A stretch of 37,430 nucleotides of DNA from JBDTNK01 sp039933775 (GTDB taxonomy: Bacteria; Chloroflexota; Limnocylindria; QHBO01), in assembly GCA_039933775.1 (NCBI GenBank), contig JBDTNK010000016.1, forward strand, positions 1 to 37,430, given 5' to 3'. A program made the translations under genes and the position numbers. Shown here piece by piece: positions 22,805-31,223 of the stretch. Each line of letters opens with the position of its first letter. The first letter of the stretch is position 1. The notes below the pieces were generated by a model, which was not told the origin of the DNA, made no database searches, and saw only the letters and a list, made by a program, of their open reading frames with translations.

Positions 22805-23686
22805 ATGTCGACGCTGCGCGTCGCCGCACTCCAGATCAACCCGCTGATCGGCGAGGTCGAGGCCAATCTCGACCGCATCGAAGCCGCCGCCACCGAGGCG
22901 CGCGACGCCGGAGCCGTCCTGGCCGTCGCTCCCGAGGCAGCCGTCACCGGCTACGCCTTCGACGCTCGCGACGAGGCGCTGGCCGTTGCGCGGCGCGCCG
23001 AGCTGGTTGCCACGGACCGCCTCGCGGCATTCGCCGTGCGCAGCGGCCTGGCGCTCATCTGCGGCACCCTCGAGGCGGTCGGTGAGGAGCTGTTCAACAC
23101 GGCGCTGATCCTGGCGCCCGATGGCCGGCGCCTCGTGTATCGCAAGCTGCACCTCCCGTTCCTGGGGGTCGACCGCTTCGTGACACCCGGCCCCGACGCT
23201 CCTGCGGTGGTCGAGCTGGCCGGAATCCGGGTCGGGGTGCTCATCTGCTACGACCTGCGCTTCCCCGAGGCGGCTCGCATCTGCGCGCTCGAGGGCGCCG
23301 ATCTCATCGCCCTGCCCACGAACTGGCCGGTCGGCGTCGATTTCCATCCCGATCTGTTCGCGCCCGCGCGCGCCGCCGAGAACCACTGCTACCTGCTCGC
23401 CACCGATCGCGTCGGCACCGAGCGCGGCACGACCTTTCTTGGCCGATCCCTCCTCCTCGATCCCGATGGCCGCCGCCTGGCCGTCGCCTCTGACACCGAC
23501 GAGGAGCTGCTGCTGGGCGAGATCGATCCCTCGCTGGCGCGGGCCACGCACGTTCGCCGGCGGCCCGGCGAGCACGAGTGGGACACGATCGCCGATCGCC
23601 GCCCGGGCCTCTACGCGCGGCTCCTCGAGCCGGGTCTCGATCGCCTGCGGTCCGCCTCCGACACCTGGTCGCCCGACCTCGAATAG
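22805..23686 (+). CDS. Carbon-nitrogen hydrolase (nitrilase superfamily)
   Basis: 293 residues from ATG 22805, with AGAGGAGG ending 5 nt upstream; a longer open frame exists but is not needed. The catalytic triad is visible: Glu44 in APEAAVTGY, Lys114 in RKLHLPF and Cys148 in ICYDLRFPEAAR. LPTNWPVG and ENHCYLLATDRVGTE are further family blocks. It hydrolyses a C-N bond; the substrate (amide, nitrile or carbamoyl compound) cannot be read. Divergent from the propeller operon across 199 bp. The 300-bp gap after it holds only the family-2 repeat. Confidence 0.92.
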   Translation: MSTLRVAALQINPLIGEVEANLDRIEAAATEARDAGAVLAVAPEAAVTGYAFDARDEALAVARRAELVATDRLAAFAVRSGLALICGTLEAVGEELFNTALILAPDGRRLVYRKLHLPFLGVDRFVTPGPDAPAVVELAGIRVGVLICYDLRFPEAARICALEGADLIALPTNWPVGVDFHPDLFAPARAAENHCYLLATDRVGTERGTTFLGRSLLLDPDGRRLAVASDTDEELLLGEIDPSLARATHVRRRPGEHEWDTIADRRPGLYARLLEPGLDRLRSASDTWSPDLE

Positions 23687-23736
23687 CCGCGCGCTAGCGC
23701 GGGCGCGGGCGCGGGGCACGGACGCAGCAACTTCAG

Positions 23737-23874
23737 CAGATGCACACCCGGCGGCCGTTGGGCAGAGAATCTACGCCCGATTGGTCCGTTTCTCGATCAG
23801 ATGCACCCGCTGCAGCTGCAGATGATCCAGAAGTCGCGTGGAAGCGCGGCTAACGATCACACGGTGTGCATCTG
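23737..23874. repeat. Family-2 inverted-repeat element, copy 2
   Basis: 138 bp with perfect 12-bp terminal inverted repeats, CAGATGCACACC (23737-23748) and GGTGTGCATCTG (23863-23874), extending imperfectly inward (GTT-n-GCCGC / CGGCTAACGATC). AGAAGTC begins 92 bp from the left end as in the copy at 13987. It fills most of 23687-23986. No gene is seen there. Confidence 0.82.
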
Positions 23875-23986
23875 AGAGGAACCGTGCCCGTGAGGGCTCA
23901 CCGCGCTTGAAGCGAGCGACCTGGTCGGCTGGCACGCGGTCAGGGACGGCTGGCGCCCGGGCAATCCCTCGCGCGAACCCGATGGG

Positions 23987-24958
23987 TCAGTCGCGGATCT
24001 CGCGGGTCGCCATGTCGAGCCCGTCGCGCAGGATTTTCTCGTACTGGTCGTAGCGGATGTTGACGTGCATGCCGGCCGCTTCGTAGAGGCGCGTCGCGCC
24101 GGTCAGCGATGCGGCATCGACGCCGAGGCCGACACGCGGCTGCCCACGACGCCACCACTCGCCGAGCGAATGGAGCAGGAGTGCGCGGCCGAGACCTCGC
24201 CGTCGCCACGGACGGCGCACGCCGAGCGTGCCGATCCAGCCCATATCGGCCTGCACGCGGCACAGCGAGGTGCCGGCGATCTCGTCGCCGTCGACGGCGA
24301 CGAACCACAGCGTCGGATCGAAATCCGGCCGCTCGGTGCGGGCGGTCCACTCGTCGTAGGACATCGGAACGTGGTTCCAGTGGTCTGCGAACGCGTCGTC
24401 GGTGGCCTCGAACACGGCGCGGACGTCGCGTTCTGGGTCGTAGTTACGGATCGTGATGCCGTCCGGCAGCACCGGCTCGGGCGGCGCCTCGCGCATCGCG
24501 ATCTCCATTCGCCAGAAGGTGCGCGTGTGCGTGAAGTCGTGCTTGCGCGCCAGGTTGCGCTCGATCTCGCGACCGCCCGGGGCAAAGCCCTCGAGCGTGA
24601 CGCGGGCGCCATCGGGTGCACTCGGGACTAGCTCGATGGCGCGCTGCTCGATCTGGCTCAGCAGCGTGTCGCCGATCCCCTCGCCGCGCCGGTCGGGGTG
24701 CACGGTCAGGAAGATGCGCAGCTGCACGACTGCATGCGCCTGCACCTCGCCGTAGCCCGCGATGCGGCCGCTGGGCTCGATCACCAGCCAGGCGTTGCGC
24801 TGCAGGTCGACGCGCGCCCAGTCGTCCAGGAGGTCTTCGACGGTCAGGTCGATCTCGCCGTAATCGTGCATATCCGCGGCGTTGATCAACTCGACCAGGA
24901 CAGAAGCGTCATCCCGCGTGGGGGCACGCACGGTCAGTGTCGGATCGTTGAAGTGCAT
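23987..24958 (-). CDS. Tandem GNAT acetyltransferase
   Basis: 323 residues from ATG 24958 (TTG 24964 is an alternative). Two acetyl-CoA-binding GNAT domains: residues about 5-155 with HPDRRGEGIGDTLLSQIEQ (the R/Q-x-x-G-x-G/A signature), and about 165-315 with LGVRRPWRRRGLGRALLLHSL. The second also has VDGDEIAGTSLC. The tandem arrangement is seen in MshD-like proteins, but also in many uncharacterised regulators of small-molecule acylation. Substrate not known. An MshD-like reading is noted because a Mca-like deacetylase is present, but the two are not adjacent. Confidence 0.85.
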   Translation of the reverse strand: MHFNDPTLTVRAPTRDDASVLVELINAADMHDYGEIDLTVEDLLDDWARVDLQRNAWLVIEPSGRIAGYGEVQAHAVVQLRIFLTVHPDRRGEGIGDTLLSQIEQRAIELVPSAPDGARVTLEGFAPGGREIERNLARKHDFTHTRTFWRMEIAMREAPPEPVLPDGITIRNYDPERDVRAVFEATDDAFADHWNHVPMSYDEWTARTERPDFDPTLWFVAVDGDEIAGTSLCRVQADMGWIGTLGVRRPWRRRGLGRALLLHSLGEWWRRGQPRVGLGVDAASLTGATRLYEAAGMHVNIRYDQYEKILRDGLDMATREIRD

Positions 24959-25005
24959 GTGCAAAGACCGATGGTGTGGCCGGCGCCCGTGCGCCGGCGG
25001 TCAGG

Positions 25006-25230
25006 TCAGTCCGATGCCGCCCACATGATGAGGCCGGCGGTGACGACACCCCACACGAGACCGATGAATGCCGCCGCGCCCTCCGGGCCGCCACCGCGCA
25101 CCGTGGGGAAGAAATGATCGATCACGGCCAGGCCGACCGCCATGTAGCCCAGCCACAGTACGGTGACAACGGCGGCGATGATGCCGCGGCGAGATCGGTC
25201 CTTCGTCACAGGGGGTGCTCTCAGCTCCAT
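25006..25230 (-). CDS. Small membrane protein, two transmembrane helices
   Basis: 74 residues from ATG 25230. A basic N-terminus (KDRSRRG) precedes two helices: IIAAVVTVLWLGYMAVGLAVI (about 17-37) and AAAFIGLVWGVVTAGLIMWAAS (about 52-73). No family is recognised. A minus-strand TACGAT (25257-25252) may be its -10 box, giving a leader of about 14 nt with no Shine-Dalgarno sequence. It sits between the DtxR regulator and the GNAT gene. Confidence 0.6.
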   Translation of the reverse strand: MELRAPPVTKDRSRRGIIAAVVTVLWLGYMAVGLAVIDHFFPTVRGGGPEGAAAFIGLVWGVVTAGLIMWAASD

Positions 25231-25275
25231 CGGGTGCGGGTCAGCGCGAAGATCGTAGCACGGCCGGCGAGGCCG

Positions 25276-26037
25276 TCAGGCAGCTCCTGCCGCGACCCGC
25301 GCACGCTCCGGCACGCGGTGGAAGAGTGACGGATCGGCGCGCCCGTCGAGCATGCGCAGCTTCGCTGCGGCGGCAAGACCGATGGTGACCTCGCTCCCCT
25401 CCCGCTCCAGCGTCATGGTGCCGATGTGCTCGGCCACGTCGGCGACCGTGAACACGTTGCCGGGACGCACGCCGTTCTCCTGCAGGAAGGTGAGCAGGCG
25501 CGCGTCCTCCTCTGCCTCCTCGGTGACGCGCAGGATCGTGATCTCGTGCCCGGCCTGCGCCTCGGAGAGCGGCACCCCGGCGGGACGATCGGGCGTGATG
25601 CCGTCGCGCGGAATGGGGTTACCGTGCGGGCAGGTCGGCGGCGTGCCGAGCAGGGCATCGATCCGATCGGTGACGCGCTCGCTCACCGCGTGCTGCAGAT
25701 GGTGCGCCTCCTCGTCTGCCTCGGCCCAACCGAGCCCGATGACCTCGGTCAGCAGCCATTCGGCCAGCGCGTGGCGGCGGAAGGTGCGTTCGGCCGCCGT
25801 TCGGCCACGCTCGGTGAGGTTGAGCGACCGCGACGGGTCGTCGACGCTGATGTAGCCCTCGCGGACCAGCCGCGTGACCATCTCCGACACGGTGGCGGCG
25901 CTCACGCCCATGCGCTCCGCCAGGCGCGCCGCGATCACCGGCTGCCCCTCGCCATGCATGTAGCGGATCGTCATGAGGTACTCCGCCGCGGCATCGGTCG
26001 TGCGATCGATCGACTCGTTCCCGGGGTTCGTGGCCAT
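25276..26037 (-). CDS. DtxR/MntR family metal-dependent regulator with FeoA-like domain
   Basis: 253 residues from ATG 26037. A winged helix (about 8-75: VIAARLAERMGVSAATVSEMVTRLVREGYI) is followed by the metal-binding/dimerization domain (about 76-150) with the HHLQHAVSE and CPHGNPIP motifs of Fe(II)/Mn(II) ligands, and a C-terminal SH3-like FeoA domain (about 160-240, AGHEITILRVTEE). It should repress iron or manganese uptake genes when metal is bound; none of its expected targets are in the window. Leaderless promoter with TAGAAT. Confidence 0.92.
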   Translation of the reverse strand: MATNPGNESIDRTTDAAAEYLMTIRYMHGEGQPVIAARLAERMGVSAATVSEMVTRLVREGYISVDDPSRSLNLTERGRTAAERTFRRHALAEWLLTEVIGLGWAEADEEAHHLQHAVSERVTDRIDALLGTPPTCPHGNPIPRDGITPDRPAGVPLSEAQAGHEITILRVTEEAEEDARLLTFLQENGVRPGNVFTVADVAEHIGTMTLEREGSEVTIGLAAAAKLRMLDGRADPSLFHRVPERARVAAGAA

Positions 26038-26044
26038 GGCCCAG

Positions 26045-26050
26045 ATTCTA
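26045..26050 (-). promoter_or_regulatory. -10 box of dtxR-like gene overlapping the S51 stop
   Basis: Minus-strand TAGAAT is 7 nt before ATG 26037. Its first three bases are the TAG stop codon of the upstream S51 peptidase gene (26050-26048), so the promoter lies at the very end of that gene. Confidence 0.55.
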
Positions 26051-26821
26051 GCCGTGAGGGCGCGTGGGTGGCGTGGCGCCGTCCCCGGCGCGGAGCTCCC
26101 GCTTGCCGTTGCCATCGTCGATCACGACGCGCCGCTCCCCGAGGACCCGCCATCCATCGGTCCCGACCAGCAGACCCGTCATGCCGTCCACGCCCAGGAG
26201 GTAGGCGTCCTTCGGTCGCGCGATCTGGGTCAGCAGCGCGAGGCGCCCGAACATCTGGTCGAAATGCGGCAGCACGATCGCGTTCGGCACCAGCCCGAAC
26301 GCCGCGCTGCGGGTGGTGAGCGCCGGCCAGTTCGGGATCCAGCTGCCCAGGATCATGGCGCCGGCACTGCAGCCCGCCAGCACGCCGCCGCGCGCCAGCA
26401 CCTCGAGGATCGCATGCCAGGTCGGTGTCTCGCGCAGCGAATCGATCAGGTGCGATGGCTTCCCACCGGAGAGGTAGACGAGGTCCGCCTTGCGGATCAC
26501 GCTCGCCATGCCCTCGTCGTCGGCAGTCGTGCGATCGACGATGCGCAGCGCCTCGACGTCCGCGCCGAGCGCCCGGAAATGCTCGACGCCCATGCCCATC
26601 CATCGGCTCACCACCGTTTCGCCCTCGGTGCCGGCGGCGGTCGGCAGGCACACGACGCGTGGGGAGCGTGGGGAGCGTCCGGCGCGTGCGGCCGGCGTGA
26701 GCGCCAGGAGCTCCTGGTCGAGCGGCGCCATCGCCTCGAGATACTCGCCGGCGCCGACGAGGCACAGATGCCCGGCGCCGACCTGCGGCGCAACGGAGAT
26801 TGGTGGGGCATCGTGCGTCAT
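26048..26821 (-). CDS. Peptidase S51 / cyanophycinase-like protein
   Basis: 257 residues from ATG 26821. The Rossmann-like glutaminase fold shows LCLVGAGEYLE (about 19-29), VVCLPTAAGTEG, DLVYLSGGKPSHLIDSL, and the nucleophile elbow GVLAGCSAGAMILGS with its Ser. His in the LPHFDQM context completes the expected pattern. It is a serine peptidase of the cyanophycinase/dipeptidase E group; substrate unknown. A minus-strand CACAAT 8 nt ahead suggests leaderless transcription. Confidence 0.87.
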   Translation of the reverse strand: MTHDAPPISVAPQVGAGHLCLVGAGEYLEAMAPLDQELLALTPAARAGRSPRSPRVVCLPTAAGTEGETVVSRWMGMGVEHFRALGADVEALRIVDRTTADDEGMASVIRKADLVYLSGGKPSHLIDSLRETPTWHAILEVLARGGVLAGCSAGAMILGSWIPNWPALTTRSAAFGLVPNAIVLPHFDQMFGRLALLTQIARPKDAYLLGVDGMTGLLVGTDGWRVLGERRVVIDDGNGKRELRAGDGATPPTRPHG

Positions 26822-26908
26822 GTGGCGCGATTGTGCCGCAGTGAGCTCGGTCCATTCGTGGCCAGCCCAGGTAAGCCATCGGTAATCGGGCAGTCAGCGC
26901 CGTGAGCG

Positions 26909-27556
26909 ATGCTCAACGGCATGCACAGTGGACCACGCGCCAACGAGTTGTCTCGCGAGCTCTCGATCGCCTGCGCGGCTGCGGGCGTCACGCAGCGAGA
27001 GCTGGCCCAGCGGATCGGCATCAGTCAATCCAGCGTCGGCAGGCTGCTGACGGACGGCGGGAATCTGCGCGTTGACGTGGCGGACGCGATCGCCCGCGCC
27101 TGCGGGTATCGACTTGCGATCAAGGTCGTCCCCGGTCATGGGATAACGCTCCGGGATTCAGGGCAGCTCACGGTTGCGCAGATCATCCAGTCGCACGCGC
27201 AGCCTCCGTGGCAGGGCCGCCTCGAGGTGCCTGTCGCAGGACCGCCCGATCGTCGTGCCATCGACCTGCTCCTGATGCATCCCGACGAGATCGTCGGGAT
27301 CGAGATCGAGCGCTGGCTGCGTGACCTGCAGGCACAGCTGCGCGCGGGTCAGCTCAAGCGACTCGCCTTGGCCGAACGCATGGGTCGCGCGGTTCGGCTG
27401 GTCCTCGCGGTGCCCGATACCGTCTCGGCCCGCCGCGCGATCAACCCATTCCTCGACCTCATCGCACAGCAGCTCCCCGTCACCTCACGCCAGGCGTGGG
27501 CGCGGATCCGGTCAGGGGAGCCGATCGGTGGTGACGCACTGCTCTGGGTTCGATGA
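26909..27556 (+). CDS. HTH regulator with conserved C-terminal domain (paralogue of 1333-1977)
   Basis: 215 residues from ATG 26909 (ATG 26921 is possible). The HTH (about 15-60) is VTQRELAQRIGISQSSVGRLL. The C-terminal part (about 95-215) shares the order of motifs with the protein at 1333-1977: WQGRLEVPV, RAIDLLL, GIEIERWLRDLQAQLR, VRLVLAVPDT, RRAI, VTSR, and GE near the end. The shared E, D, IE and Q residues recall a nuclease-like fold but no catalytic Lys is obvious. It is followed 107 bp later by a family-3 triple palindrome. Function is not established; a DNA-binding regulator is the safe reading. Confidence 0.78.
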   Translation: MLNGMHSGPRANELSRELSIACAAAGVTQRELAQRIGISQSSVGRLLTDGGNLRVDVADAIARACGYRLAIKVVPGHGITLRDSGQLTVAQIIQSHAQPPWQGRLEVPVAGPPDRRAIDLLLMHPDEIVGIEIERWLRDLQAQLRAGQLKRLALAERMGRAVRLVLAVPDTVSARRAINPFLDLIAQQLPVTSRQAWARIRSGEPIGGDALLWVR

Positions 27557-27662
27557 CATGGAGCTGTTGTTGTACCCACGCCGGTGAGCACGTGACCCAA
27601 CGCCGGGGAGAGGCCTGAGCCCGTGTCCCGGGAAGGGCCTGAGGTACGCGCCGGGAGGCCGC

Positions 27663-27786
27663 TGACCCAACTGGGTGGGTCAAATCGCGCAGATCCGGGG
27701 CGCCCGGTGGGATCTGACCCACCCAGTTGGGTCAAACGTCACGGCACGGAGCCTAAGCGCTCGATCTGACCCACCCAGTTGGGTCA
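27663..27786. repeat. Family-3 element, locus 2: three palindromes at 52-bp period
   Basis: Sites at 27663-27682 (TGACCCAACTGGGTGGGTCA), 27715-27734 and 27767-27786 (both TGACCCACCCAGTTGGGTCA). Site 1 is the exact reverse complement of sites 2 and 3. Spacing is 52 bp both times, with 32-bp spacers. The same design and orientation order occur at 13834-13957. It lies between the convergent HTH and acs genes, in a 305-bp gap with nothing else visible. Confidence 0.92.
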
Positions 27787-27861
27787 GGGCCGCGGTCAAC
27801 CGCGGCCCGGCCCGCGGCGCACGCCCGCCCCGCCGCGCCACACGGCCCCGAGAAAAGGAAC

Positions 27862-29832
27862 TCAGTCGCCGCGGCCCGATTGGTCGCGGATCGTGCTCAC
27901 GACGCCCTGGTCCGCGAGTGTGGTCACGTCGCCAAGCGGGCGTTGTTCGGCGATGTCGCGCAGGAGGCGCCGCATGATCTTGCCGGAGCGCGTCTTGGGC
28001 AGGTCCGGCGTGAACATGACCTGCTTGGGGCGCGCGAACTTGCCGATCTGCGTCCCCACGTGCTCCCGGAGCTCGCCGCCAAGCGCCTCGGAAGCTTCGA
28101 AGCCGGCGCGCAGGATGACGTACGAGAAGATGCCCTGCCCGGTGAGCGGATCGGAACGGCCCACCACGGCGGCCTCGGCGACCGCGGGGTGCGAGACCAG
28201 GGCGGATTCCACCTCGGTCGTCGAGATGCGGTGGCCCGAGACGTTCATCACGTCGTCGACGCGGCCGAGGAGCCAGTAGTAGCCCTCCTCGTCGCGCTTG
28301 CAGCCATCACCGGGGAAGTAGCGCCCCGGATAGCGTGACCAGTAGGTGGCCTCGTAACGCTCGGGATCGCCGTAGATGCCGCGCAGCATGGCCGGCCACG
28401 GACGGTCCAGGATCAGGTAGCCGCCGCCGCCGAGCGGCACCGACTGACCGCGCTCATCGACCACATCGGCCACCACCCCTGGGAACGGGAAGGTGGCGGA
28501 GCCGGGCTTCAGCGTGGTCACCCCAGGGAGGGCCGAAATCATGATCATGCCGGTCTCGGTCTGCCACCACGTGTCGACCACCGGGCAGCGCCCGCCGCCG
28601 ATCTCCTTCCAATACCAGGCCCACGCCTCGGGGTTGATCGGCTCCCCCACCGAGCCCAGCAGGCGCAGCGATCCGAGATCGTCGCCCTCGAATGCCGAGG
28701 CGCCGTACTTCATGAGCATGCGGATCGTGGTCGGCGCCGTGTACAGGATCGTGCAGCCGTACTCGGCCGCGATCTGGGCCCATCGGTCATGGTCGGGGAA
28801 GTCGACCGCCCCTTCGTACAGGATGCCGGTCGTCGCATTCGCGAGTGGTCCGTAGACGATGTACGAGTGGCCCGTCACCCAGCCGACATCGGCCATGCAC
28901 CAGTAGACATCGGTCTCAGGCTTGATGTCGAAGACGAGCCGATGGGTGGCGGCGCACCCCGCCAGGTAGCCCGCCGTGGTGTGCATGATGCCCTTCGGCT
29001 TGGCCGTGGTGCCCGACGTGTAGAGCAGGTAGAGGAGGTCCTCGGAATCCATCGGCTCTGGGGCAGCCACGGAAGACTGGTCGCGCACCAGGTCGTGGTA
29101 CCAGTGGTCGCGCGTGTCATCCCAGGCGACCTCCTCCTTCGTGCGCTGCACGACGACGCAGTGACGGACCGATGAGGTGCGCCGGATGGCCTCGTCAGCC
29201 TGCTTTTTCAACGCCACGGCGCCGCCCTTGCGGAAGCCGCCGTCGGCGGTGATGACCGCGACGCATTCCCCATCCTCGATCCGATCGGCGAGTGCATCGG
29301 CGGAGAAGCCGCCGAAGACGACCGAATGGATCGCGCCGATCCGCGCGCAGGCGAGCATCGCGATCGGCATCTCGGGGATCATGGGCATGTAGATCGCGAC
29401 CCGATCTCCCTTGCGGATGCCCAGGCCGCGCAGCGCATTCGTGAGGCGGCAGACCTCGTCGAGCAGGTCCGCGTAGGTGATCGTGCGCTTGTCGCCCGGC
29501 TCGCCGATCCAGTGGTATGCCACCCGTTCGCCAAGTCCCGCAGCGACATGCCGGTCCAGGCAGTTGGCCGATACGTTCAGCTTGCCGCCCAGGTACCACT
29601 TCGCGTACGGCGCGTCCCAGGTGTAGAGCTCGTTCCACGGCTCCATCCACTCGAGCCGATTGCCCTCCTCGGTCCAGAAGGCTCGGAAGCCGTCTTCGGT
29701 CGCAGCTTTGTCATAGACCGATGGATCACGCAGCGTGGCGTTCGCGACGAACGCCTCTGATGGCGGAAAGGTCCGATCCTCGCGCAGGAGGTTCTCAATG
29801 GTCGCCGCATCGCTGCGCTCGTCGGTCGTCAC
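27862..29832 (-). CDS. acs: Acetyl-CoA synthetase (AMP-forming)
   Basis: 656 residues from GTG 29832 with AGGAGG 10 nt upstream. It activates acetate to acetyl-CoA through acetyl-AMP. Motifs: LYTSGTTAKPKGIMHTTAGY (P-loop-like AMP-binding), WWQTETGMIMIS, YFPGDGCKRDEEGYYWLLGR-VDDVMNVSGHR (hinge and A8 region) and KTRSGKIMRRLLRD with Lys618, the residue usually acetylated to switch the enzyme off. N-terminal WNELYTWDAPYAKWYLGGKLNVSANCLDRH is typical of Acs. With the isocitrate lyase nearby it forms an acetate-assimilation block. Confidence 0.95.
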   Translation of the reverse strand: MTTDERSDAATIENLLREDRTFPPSEAFVANATLRDPSVYDKAATEDGFRAFWTEEGNRLEWMEPWNELYTWDAPYAKWYLGGKLNVSANCLDRHVAAGLGERVAYHWIGEPGDKRTITYADLLDEVCRLTNALRGLGIRKGDRVAIYMPMIPEMPIAMLACARIGAIHSVVFGGFSADALADRIEDGECVAVITADGGFRKGGAVALKKQADEAIRRTSSVRHCVVVQRTKEEVAWDDTRDHWYHDLVRDQSSVAAPEPMDSEDLLYLLYTSGTTAKPKGIMHTTAGYLAGCAATHRLVFDIKPETDVYWCMADVGWVTGHSYIVYGPLANATTGILYEGAVDFPDHDRWAQIAAEYGCTILYTAPTTIRMLMKYGASAFEGDDLGSLRLLGSVGEPINPEAWAWYWKEIGGGRCPVVDTWWQTETGMIMISALPGVTTLKPGSATFPFPGVVADVVDERGQSVPLGGGGYLILDRPWPAMLRGIYGDPERYEATYWSRYPGRYFPGDGCKRDEEGYYWLLGRVDDVMNVSGHRISTTEVESALVSHPAVAEAAVVGRSDPLTGQGIFSYVILRAGFEASEALGGELREHVGTQIGKFARPKQVMFTPDLPKTRSGKIMRRLLRDIAEQRPLGDVTTLADQGVVSTIRDQSGRGD

Positions 29833-29868
29833 TGCGGGTTCGCCTCCTGCTCAGAATCGGAAACGTCG

Positions 29869-29874
29869 ATTCTA
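29869..29874 (-). promoter_or_regulatory. -10 box of acs
   Basis: Minus-strand TAGAAT would start transcription near 29862, giving a leader of about 30 nt that carries the AGGAGG site. Unlike many neighbours, acs is therefore led. Confidence 0.45.
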
Positions 29875-29906
29875 CGTCCGGTCGCGCTGCTATCGTTCGG
29901 TGCCTG

Positions 29907-30278
29907 ATGCGTGCCTCCGCGCTGCTCATCGGCCTCGCGATCGTCGGCGTCGTGGCGCTCGCGCTCCTCGCGCTGACCTTGATGCGGCTGGGCGGCATCG
30001 AGGAGCGTGTCGCGGCCACCGAATCGTCGGTCGTGGCCATCGACGCGATCGACAGCGGCGAGCTGGATCTGGCCCTGGAGGATCTGCGCACCGCGATCAG
30101 CGACGAGCTGGCCACGATCCGCCTGCGCGGCGTGGTGCCGACCGACTCCTCGGGCGTCATCCTCGACCGGCTCGATGCGCTCAAGGGCGCGCTGGATCGG
30201 ATCGACGAGATGGCCGACACGCTCGCCGACCTCAGGGAGCGCCTGGATCAGATCTGCGAGGGCGTGCCCGTCTGCTGA
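29907..30278 (+). CDS. Single-pass membrane protein with coiled coil, unknown function
   Basis: 123 residues from ATG 29907. One membrane helix (ASALLIGLAIVGVVALALLALTLM, about 3-26) is followed by a heptad-rich helical region with acidic residues (LEDLRTAISDELATIRL; RLDALKGALDRIDEMADTLADLRERLDQI, about 85-113) and a C-terminal CEGVPVC with two Cys. A TATCGT at 29891-29896 may be its -10 box. No known family. It abuts the LysR stop without a gap. Confidence 0.65.
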   Translation: MRASALLIGLAIVGVVALALLALTLMRLGGIEERVAATESSVVAIDAIDSGELDLALEDLRTAISDELATIRLRGVVPTDSSGVILDRLDALKGALDRIDEMADTLADLRERLDQICEGVPVC

Positions 30279-31214
30279 TCACGCCAGGAAGCGCGGCTCG
30301 CGTTCGCGGTCCGGGCGCAGCGCGTTGAGGGTGAGCAGGAAGTCGGAGACCACGCGCGACGGCTGGCCCGCGTCGCGCCGACGGGCCACGACGATCTGCC
30401 GGCGCACAGGCGCCATGTCGGCGACCGTCACGGGCGCCAGCCTGCCGCTTCCGATCTCTGCCTGCACGCTGGTCAGCGGCAGGAGCGCGATGCCCAGGCG
30501 CTGCTCGACCATGCGCTTCGCCGCGTCGATGTTGTCAACCTCAAGATAGCCGCGCGGGTTAATCCCTGCCTGGCGGAAGATCGAGCTCGTCAACTCGTGA
30601 TACGAGCTGGTGCGGTCGAACAGGATCAAGTGCTCGGTCGCCATCTGGTCCATCCGGATCTCGCCGCGCGAAGCGAACTCGTGACCGCGATGTACGACCA
30701 GGACGAGGTGGTCCTCGTACAGGGGCGAGCTGATGATGTCGGCGTGCTGGATGGGCCGCATGAGGCCCACCTCCACCTCCTCGCGCAGCACCATGCCCAG
30801 GATCTCCTCGCTGTGGCCGCTGCGCACCGAGAGCTGCACCCGCGGATGCTCCTCCTGGAACCGATGCAGGACCGCCGGCAGCACATACGTGCTGACCGCT
30901 GGAGCGGCGCCGATCATGAGCCGTCCGCCAGAGCCGTTGACCACGTCCCCGACCGCCTGCCTGGCTGCGGCCACCGCGCTGAGGGCGCGTTGCGCGGGCG
31001 TCAACAACGCGCGACCCGCCTCGGTGATGCGGCTCCCGTTGCGGCCGCGCACGAACAGGGTGGCTCCGACGGAGCGCTCGAGGGCTTGAATGCGTGCGGT
31101 GACTGCCGGCTGACCCATCAACAGTGCTTCAGCGGCTTTGCTGATGGATCCGGCGCGTTCCACCGCCACGAACGCCTCGAGATGCGCGAGCTGGAGCGGC
31201 TCATCCGTGTCCAC
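30279..31214 (-). CDS. LysR family transcriptional regulator
   Basis: 311 residues from GTG 31214. The N-terminal winged helix (LAHLEAFVAVERAGSISKAAEALLMGQPAVTARIQALERSVGATLFVR, about 7-55) is followed by a two-lobe periplasmic-binding-protein-like effector domain (about 90-300). It is divergent from the 60-residue ORF and aceA across 83 bp, and an inverted repeat lies in that gap, so it is likely to control isocitrate lyase. A minus-strand TATGCT (31226-31221) is 6 nt before GTG, suggesting leaderless transcription. Confidence 0.92.
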   Translation of the reverse strand: MDTDEPLQLAHLEAFVAVERAGSISKAAEALLMGQPAVTARIQALERSVGATLFVRGRNGSRITEAGRALLTPAQRALSAVAAARQAVGDVVNGSGGRLMIGAAPAVSTYVLPAVLHRFQEEHPRVQLSVRSGHSEEILGMVLREEVEVGLMRPIQHADIISSPLYEDHLVLVVHRGHEFASRGEIRMDQMATEHLILFDRTSSYHELTSSIFRQAGINPRGYLEVDNIDAAKRMVEQRLGIALLPLTSVQAEIGSGRLAPVTVADMAPVRRQIVVARRRDAGQPSRVVSDFLLTLNALRPDREREPRFLA

Positions 31215-31223
31215 GTATGCAGC

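Noticed and set aside
19149..24958. Mycothiol pathway (Mca-like deacetylase plus MshD-like acetyltransferase)
   Set aside because: The two genes are 4 kb apart, both families are broad, and no MshA or MshC is in the window.
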